From: Nodosilinea sp. PGN35
GTDB lineage: Bacteria; Cyanobacteriota; Cyanobacteriia; Phormidesmidales; Phormidesmidaceae
DNA length: 64,000 nucleotides
Assembly: GCF_029109325.1 (NCBI RefSeq)
Contig: NZ_JAQKQJ010000006.1
Location: forward strand, 62,001 to 126,000
Reading direction: 5' to 3'
How positions within the stretch are numbered: position 1 is the stretch's first letter; every line of letters begins with the position of its first letter. The notes below the pieces were generated by a model, which saw only the letters and a list, made by a program, of their open reading frames with translations, was not told the origin of the DNA and did not search any database. Position numbers and translations under genes: made by a program. Positions 60,401 to 64,000 of the stretch are shown piece after piece.

Positions 60401-60509
60401 CCAGCTGGGCTGCGAATTTGGCCAGGGGTTTTTCTTTGCCCGGCCGCTGAGCATCAGCCAGTTTAGCCAGTACCTACGCAGCCGCAGCGAGGAGGAGGGC
60501 AGCTGGTGA
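57444..60509 (+). CDS. CHASE2-PAS-GGDEF-EAL cyclic-di-GMP signalling protein
   Basis: This protein of about 1021 aa has an N-terminal helix (GAASLLVVSLSKLGLLMPLV, about 16-35), CHASE2 sensor (about 40-265: WADQVVLIAIDEPSLAELG, GKVVLIGATALGLDDWVTPF), three further helices (about 275-345), a PAS-like stretch (about 425-540: ADGTVWFANPLATEWLGLTA), a coiled-coil (ELRRLNDSLEAQVQERTRQL, about 545-590) and then GGDEF (about 595-760, motif ARFGGDEFTILL) and EAL (about 770-1015, GCEALLRW, SIDDFGTGYSSLGYLQQLP). Both sites look intact. It overlaps FecR by 20 bp; AGGAAG precedes ATG 57444. It is a larger version of the CHASE2 protein at 39585. Confidence 0.93.
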   Translation: MRSTFSNRVGQGLESLLTLGAASLLVVSLSKLGLLMPLVQAEYGLRFRLRGQRPWADQVVLIAIDEPSLAELGAFPWPRRRYAELMQHLQAAPPQVIVFDLLFSEPSPDDDEFAEAIAAHPAVLLASAWDRSGQPLGPTPTLAAASLASGHILQRHQGGYIHSVEPRVGRQPALAIAAAEALSLTQQAVPLPPLDRPLWVNWPGPTNALPTYSFADVLTGRVPPGVFEGKVVLIGATALGLDDWVTPFDRDPPASGVYLHGALIDNLLHQRWLKPVTGGWAGAIALGLGLSLGLQRRSPRQQGGLVVGLIAAWGAVALGLLGVNLWLPVVGPGLLLGTVGGLGMGQHWLRQTRWLQQVTAGLQRRHRPEVLLPWPTSSPVRGAAPATSELPEVDDRASSLSQLLDLTQQLGRSQAIQAAIARSLPLGLVAAAADGTVWFANPLATEWLGLTAGDNLATALPADWFEAETWGQLWELVCRGEIVPRQRRQRQASAQPPIPGDSLNRQRWYELRLESLATSASTPAEWPRGAIVLIEDITYRQHIETELRRLNDSLEAQVQERTRQLLQLNRSLQEQIAERQQAQHQLAYEALHDPLTGLPNRRQFLSHLGEQFGRPEPELYAVLFLDCDRFKLINDSFGHWVGDELLKRVATIVQECVRPTDVVARFGGDEFTILLTTLDQVGDAIAVAQRIRQRFSEALHIQAHQLFTNTSIGIVMGDARYQHPDELLRDADTAMYQAKVNNQGYALFEPGMHLNVRRSLQIETALRLALERQEFQLHYQPIINLETQQLMGCEALLRWLHPDRGLLFPDDFIAIAESTGLMAAIGGWVLREACTQMQRWRRRSLIAADAVVSVNLSALQFGQPDFLVQIDHILADSGLPAANLKLEITETVVIQNPEQVVPMIQNLRDRGIRLSIDDFGTGYSSLGYLQQLPVDILKIDRSFIANIHRSPQQYGIVETIIRLAAHLNIQVIAEGIEQFPQLESLTQLGCEFGQGFFFARPLSISQFSQYLRSRSEEEGSW

Positions 60510-60530
60510 GCCCCTGCCCTCAGCACTCAA

Positions 60531-60571
60531 CAGGGCCGCAAGCCCGGCTTCAGCTCGGATTTGCGGCCCTG
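60531..60571. terminator. Hairpin between convergent genes
   Basis: CAGGGCCGCAA (60531-60541) and TTGCGGCCCTG (60561-60571) form an 11-bp perfect stem with a 19-nt loop, 22 bp after the CHASE2 gene stop. There is no T-tract. It may serve both the CHASE2 gene and the convergent 99-aa gene. Confidence 0.6.
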
Positions 60572-60654
60572 CTCAGGAGTTTTGGCGGTGGGACTGCCCT
60601 GGGGCCTCCCGCCCCCGGCGGCAAATTGCATCATTTGGGTACCGAGGGTGCAGA

Positions 60655-60954
60655 CTATTCGTAGTAGCGGTGGTCGAGCCACTGCCGCAGGTCTTGCTCA
60701 GAGTAAAACGAGCGGGTGCGGTCGGTGATGGGGTCGTGGGCAAACCAGACCGGCTGCCCATGGCGGGTGCGCTGCCAAATGCGCAGTTCTGGGGTGCCGG
60801 TGAAAAAGCTCAGCAGGCGATCGCCTAGGGTATGCATCGCCCGACCCAGACGCGAGGGCTGGGGGGCGGGCTGCACGAGGGCTTCGAGGCGCTGCCGCTG
60901 CCGCCTGAGGTCGGTGTTGGAGTTGTGGGTGGTGCTGTTCATGGTATTCCTCAA
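60655..60954 (-). CDS. Small hypothetical cyanobacterial protein
   Basis: This 99-aa protein opens with a polar, Asn/Thr/Arg-rich N terminus (MNSTTHNSNTDLRRQRQRLE) and ends in a small domain: LSFFTGTPELRIWQRTRHGQ, then PVWFAHDPITDRTRSFYSEQDLR-type text closing with WLDHRYYE. This C-terminal pattern resembles a short conserved family seen in cyanobacteria without known function. It is soluble. Starts at 60954 and 60942 (second Met) are both possible. It is convergent with the CHASE2-PAS-GGDEF-EAL gene. Confidence 0.6.
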   Translation of the reverse strand: MRNTMNSTTHNSNTDLRRQRQRLEALVQPAPQPSRLGRAMHTLGDRLLSFFTGTPELRIWQRTRHGQPVWFAHDPITDRTRSFYSEQDLRQWLDHRYYE

Positions 60955-61271
60955 CTAGGGTATGGCAGTGGGTGGAGCGCGGCGGGGGCCGGGGTGTGGG
61001 CGACAGACTCCGCTGGCCGCTGGTTCCAGGGGCCTGACGGAAGATGCAGAGAAGAGTGCAACGTCTGCGGCGAACTCGCTAGAGCCTCTACCTAGGCCAT
61101 CCGGAAAGGAAGTCCTCCGTCTGTCAACCACGGCTGCCGATGTACTTACTGTATCCGGGGCGTCAGTTTGTAACAAAGCATGACGTGAATAGGATCTATG
61201 CAAAAAATCGATGGGTCAGCTGGAGGGTCACCCCTTAGCCTGGGGTAAGCGTTTAGGGGGGTGGTGTCGCC
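60955..61271. other. Divergent intergenic region
   Basis: This 317-bp region separates the 99-aa gene from the LysR-type gene and must hold both promoters. LysR proteins often bind such a region and repress themselves, but I could not pick out a T-N11-A box with confidence. No coding frame is recognised. Confidence 0.35.
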
Positions 61272-62177
61272 ATGAATCTGAGCAAAATCAAGCTTTCTCA
61301 GCTGCGCGCCCTGGTCGCGATCGCCGAGTGCGGCAACTTCAGCGAAGCTGCCCTCCAGCTCGAGGTCACCCAGTCCACCATTAGCCATGCGATCGCCACC
61401 CTAGAAGACGAGCTGGGCATCACCCTTTTGCAGCGCGGTCGCCACGGGGCGCGGCTGACCCCGGTGGGCGATCGCATTACCGCCCACGCCCGCGCCGTGC
61501 TGGGGCTGCTCGACACCATTGGCTGTGAGGCCAACCAGGCCCGGGGGGTGCAGGGGGGCAGCCTGCGGATTGCCTCCTTCCGCAGTGTGGCAACCCACGT
61601 GCTGCCGGGGGCGATCGCCCGTCTGCACCGCCGCTACCCCACCATTGCCATCAGCGTCCACGAAATGGACGAACTCCACCAGCTCAAGCAGGCCCTGGTC
61701 AAAGGCGAAGTCGATCTCTGCGTCGCCGAAACCATTGACAGCGCCGATGTCGAGACCCTGCACATCTTTGATGACGACTACGTAGCTCTGTTGCCCCCCG
61801 GCTACCGCCCCAAAACCGGCACCCTCACCGTCGATGACATGCGCCAGATGCCCATCATTGGCTCTAGCCACAGCAGCTGTGGCCTGCGCATTCGCACCGT
61901 GCTGGGTGCCCAGGAGCACCCTTTAGAAATTGCCTACTGCATTCGCCACGACTCGTCGATGGTGGCGATGGTGCAGCAGGGCCTGGGCATTGCCATTCTG
62001 CCCCGCCTTGCCGCTGAACCCGTGCCCCCCGAGGTGCAAATTGTCTCCCTGCCCTTCCCTATCTCTCGACCGATTGGGGCGACCATTCTCAAAGACGCGC
62101 TCCATACGCCAGCCCTCTACGCCTTTTTAGACGCCCTGCGCGAGATCGGCGAGTTTAGCCGCATCCAAGCCGTCTAG
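61272..62177 (+). CDS. LysR-family transcriptional regulator
   Basis: This 301-aa LysR-type regulator has an N-terminal helix-turn-helix (about residues 5-65: LRALVAIAECGNFSEAALQL, VTQSTISHAIATLEDELGIT) and a periplasmic-binding-protein-like effector domain (about 90-295: GGSLRIASFRSVATHVLPGA, ...). It is of the size typical for the family and differs from RbcR at the window start. Ligand and targets are unknown. The next gene on the strand, a glycosyltransferase, is 160 bp away and may not be regulated by it. The start MNLSKIKLSQLRAL is the natural one; an upstream GTG is not needed. Confidence 0.9.
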   Translation: MNLSKIKLSQLRALVAIAECGNFSEAALQLEVTQSTISHAIATLEDELGITLLQRGRHGARLTPVGDRITAHARAVLGLLDTIGCEANQARGVQGGSLRIASFRSVATHVLPGAIARLHRRYPTIAISVHEMDELHQLKQALVKGEVDLCVAETIDSADVETLHIFDDDYVALLPPGYRPKTGTLTVDDMRQMPIIGSSHSSCGLRIRTVLGAQEHPLEIAYCIRHDSSMVAMVQQGLGIAILPRLAAEPVPPEVQIVSLPFPISRPIGATILKDALHTPALYAFLDALREIGEFSRIQAV

Positions 62178-62337
62178 ATCGCGCTGTTGAGCTATGGCTC
62201 CCGCTGCCTACCGGGTTGACCTCGGGGGGCGACTTCGGCTGCTGAACCGGCAGCTCGTTTAACCTTTGGACGTTCAAACGTTGGCGCGCCTCATACCCAA
62301 ACCCGTTTAAAATGGCTACTCCCCCTGCAACCTATCC

Positions 62338-63336
62338 ATGCGCCACCTCTATTTTCTGGTTCCCGGCACCGGCAAGCGCTACCACTGCGGCGGGCTGTTT
62401 GCCGAACTCAAGACCCTCAAGCTGGCCCAGCAGATCTGCTCCGCCGAGGTGGTCACCTACCACCAGCGCGAGGCCGACACCCTGTTTTTGGACGATCTGC
62501 TTCAGCGGCCCCACCGGGACGACAGCATTTTTGTCGTGAGCTGGGGGTTTCACCTGCCTCGGCTGGTAAAACGGCTGCGGGGCTACCCCGTGGTCTACCA
62601 CGCCCACAGCAGTGGCTACGGCTTCAACCTGCCGGGGGATATGCCGATTATCACCGTCAGCCGCAACTCCATGGGCTACTGGGGGCAAAAGCGTCCCAGC
62701 GGCTTGACCTTCTATTTGCCGAACCAGATTTCGCCCGAGTTCACCAACCGGCAGCAGCCTCGAGATATCGATGTGCTGGTGCAGGTGCGTAAGTCGTCGG
62801 ACTACCTGCTCAATCAGCTGGTGCCAGCCCTAGAGTCTCGCTGCACCGTGGTCACCCTAGACGGGTTTGTCGAGGATCTGTCGGTTCTGTTTAACCGCAG
62901 CAAAATTTTCCTCTACGACTCGGCAGAATACTGGGCGCTGAGCCGGGTGAGCGAGGGGTTTGGTCTGCCGCCGATGGAGGCGATGGCCTGCGGTTGCCAG
63001 GTGTTTACCAGCGTCAACGGGGCGCTGGCAGACTATCTCGACCCGGGCTTTAACTGCTACCAAATTGGAGTGTACTCGACAGCGTACGACTGCGATCGCA
63101 TCCTCACCGCCCTCACAACCCCCACTCCCCTGGGGATGATCCCAGTCGATCTAGCTCCCTATCGAGCCGACGCCCTGCGACCTCGGCTGGAGGTAATTTT
63201 GAGCGAAATCAACCATTTCTTTGACCATCGAGCCAAGCACCCCAAAGACATTGCTGACTTCACCATCCCCCGCCTGGCCCAGCTCTGGATGCGGCACACC
63301 ACCGCTAAGATCCGCAAAAAGCTCAGCGGGAAATGA
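62338..63336 (+). CDS. Glycosyltransferase family 4-like protein
   Basis: This 332-aa protein has a two-domain GT-B-like layout. The N-terminal half opens MRHLYFLVPGTGKRYHCGGL and includes VVYHAHSSGYGFNLPGDMPI and ITVSRNSMGYWGQ; the C-terminal half carries SRVSEGFGLPPMEAMACGCQ with the E-x7-E-like nucleotide-sugar motif (EGFGLPPMEA) and VNGALADYLDPGFNCYQIGV. GT4 enzymes transfer sugars to lipids, proteins or polysaccharides; sugar and acceptor cannot be determined. It is cytoplasmic, without membrane segments. It is followed by thf1 at 82 bp on the same strand. Confidence 0.82.
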   Translation: MRHLYFLVPGTGKRYHCGGLFAELKTLKLAQQICSAEVVTYHQREADTLFLDDLLQRPHRDDSIFVVSWGFHLPRLVKRLRGYPVVYHAHSSGYGFNLPGDMPIITVSRNSMGYWGQKRPSGLTFYLPNQISPEFTNRQQPRDIDVLVQVRKSSDYLLNQLVPALESRCTVVTLDGFVEDLSVLFNRSKIFLYDSAEYWALSRVSEGFGLPPMEAMACGCQVFTSVNGALADYLDPGFNCYQIGVYSTAYDCDRILTALTTPTPLGMIPVDLAPYRADALRPRLEVILSEINHFFDHRAKHPKDIADFTIPRLAQLWMRHTTAKIRKKLSGK

Positions 63337-63418
63337 TCCCCAGCTTTGGGTGGGTAGGTTGGCAAAGGCACAGTCACGCGAGACAATATAAGAACTGTAA
63401 TATTTTGAACCCTAGGCT

Positions 63419-64000
63419 GTGAATAACGCACCCGTACGCACGGTATCTGACGCCAAGCGCGACTTTTACTCCCACCATACTCGGCCGATCAACTCTATCT
63501 ACCGGCGCGTGGTAGACGAGCTGATGGTAGAGATGCATTTGCTCTCCGTCAATGTGGACTTTGCCTACGACCCCATCTACGCCCTGGGCATCGTCACTAC
63601 CTTCGATCGCTTCATGGTCGGCTACGAGCCCGAGGCCGACAAGGCGTCTATTTTCAATGCCCTATGCCGCTCCATTCACAGCACGCCCGAGCACTACCGG
63701 GGCGATGCCGAGGCGATCAAAGCCGCCGTCAGCGGCATGTCCCTAGACGACCTCAAGGGCCAGTTTGAGCACCTCGGCGAGGGGGGCGAAGGCCTGCGCG
63801 GCACCCTGGCTGCGATCGCCCACCGGGAAAAGTTTAAATACAGCCGCCCCTTCGGCATTGGCCTCTACACCCTGGTAGAAGCCGTCACCCCCCCGGAGGC
63901 CCTGAAAGAAAAAGAAGCCGTCGAAACCCTGTTTAAAGACCTGGCCAGCAGGCTCAACATCTCCCCCGACAAACTGCAGAAAGACGTCGAACTCTACCGC
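63419..64000 (+). CDS. thf1: Thf1/Psb29 photosystem II biogenesis protein (partial)
   Basis: This gene runs off the right edge after 194 codons. It starts at GTG 63419 (VNNAPVRTVSDAKRDF), aligned with the usual MNN-RTVSDTKR start of the family. Conserved segments are YSHHTRPINSIYRRVVDELM, VEMHLLSVNVDFAYDPIYAL, GIVTTFDRFMVGYEPE and FKYSRPFGIGLYTLVEAVTP. Thf1 (Psb29) is needed for photosystem II turnover and FtsH protease stability and for thylakoid formation in plants. It occurs with an FtsH gene 16 kb away in this window. An initiator GTG is unusual but is the only plausible start before the conserved N terminus. Confidence 0.93.
   Translation, partial: MNNAPVRTVSDAKRDFYSHHTRPINSIYRRVVDELMVEMHLLSVNVDFAYDPIYALGIVTTFDRFMVGYEPEADKASIFNALCRSIHSTPEHYRGDAEAIKAAVSGMSLDDLKGQFEHLGEGGEGLRGTLAAIAHREKFKYSRPFGIGLYTLVEAVTPPEALKEKEAVETLFKDLASRLNISPDKLQKDVELYR

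Overview
The window is chromosomal DNA from a cyanobacterium, most likely a GC-rich filamentous Leptolyngbya/Nodosilinea-type strain (genus is an inference). Direct evidence is the very frequent octamer GCGATCGC (HIP1) and genes restricted to or typical of cyanobacteria and plastids: an RbcR/Ycf30 LysR regulator, RuBisCO accumulation factor Raf1, a Tic22-like protein, Thf1/Psb29 (cut by the right edge), an NIL-domain ferredoxin, a TxlA/HCF164-type thioredoxin, FtsH, and the adjacent 2-oxoglutarate decarboxylase and succinate-semialdehyde dehydrogenase pair. No prophage, CRISPR array, complete insertion sequence or rRNA operon was seen. Two tRNA genes are present: Pro(TGG) and Ala(GGC).

Layout. 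0-6 kb: rbcR, a Crp/Fnr-type regulator, an orphan promoter-terminator unit that looks like a small RNA gene (about 2473-2540), a hydrolase, a GNAT acetyltransferase and tRNA-Pro. 6-16 kb: Tic22-like protein, a transketolase/phosphoketolase-like TPP enzyme, NIL ferredoxin, TxlA, alanine dehydrogenase with a frameshifted tail, a response-regulator/histidine-kinase hybrid, a membrane class III nucleotide cyclase and a cupredoxin. 16-26 kb: ECF-like sigma factor, DsbA-like oxidoreductase, outer-membrane barrel, tRNA-Ala, raf1, an RCK-pore-RCK channel protein, Uma2 nuclease and XPB-like helicase. 26-36 kb: secG-gpmI, ABC-F ATPase, hisIE, rsmG, ECF-type ATPase, TPR protein and DUF3531. 36-46 kb: the alternative TCA-cycle pair, a CHASE2-GGDEF-EAL protein, RlpA-like protein, Rieske oxygenase and a UPF0175/DUF3368 toxin-antitoxin pair. 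46-49 kb: a MITE-like element, ftsH and a YkvA protein. 49-56 kb: aldehyde dehydrogenase, iron-type alcohol dehydrogenase, a GlnT-type glutamine-synthetase-like ligase and, divergently, a class I glutamine amidotransferase. 56-64 kb: FecR and CHASE2-PAS-GGDEF-EAL, a LysR regulator, a glycosyltransferase and thf1.

The most interesting region is 49.2-56.2 kb. The GlnT-like ligase lacks both acidic residues that handle ammonium in true glutamine synthetase. It is preceded by a well-spaced NtcA-type promoter and is followed on the same strand by an alcohol and an aldehyde dehydrogenase; a GATase-type hydrolase lies close by. Together these fit a gamma-glutamylation route for scavenging nitrogen from an amino alcohol such as ethanolamine (inference). 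The alcohol dehydrogenase gene lies between two inverted ~260-bp repeats whose two hairpins differ by compensating base changes, so the repeat is probably a structured RNA or a mobile hairpin element.

Signalling genes are dense: one hybrid histidine kinase, one nucleotide cyclase, two CHASE2-GGDEF-EAL proteins, two LysR regulators, one Crp regulator and one sigma factor. Intergenic spaces carry several repeat families: REP-like hairpins, AATCCAAAATC-type words, GTAGGGTGGGCACTGCCCACC units and long perfect palindromes that probably act as terminators.
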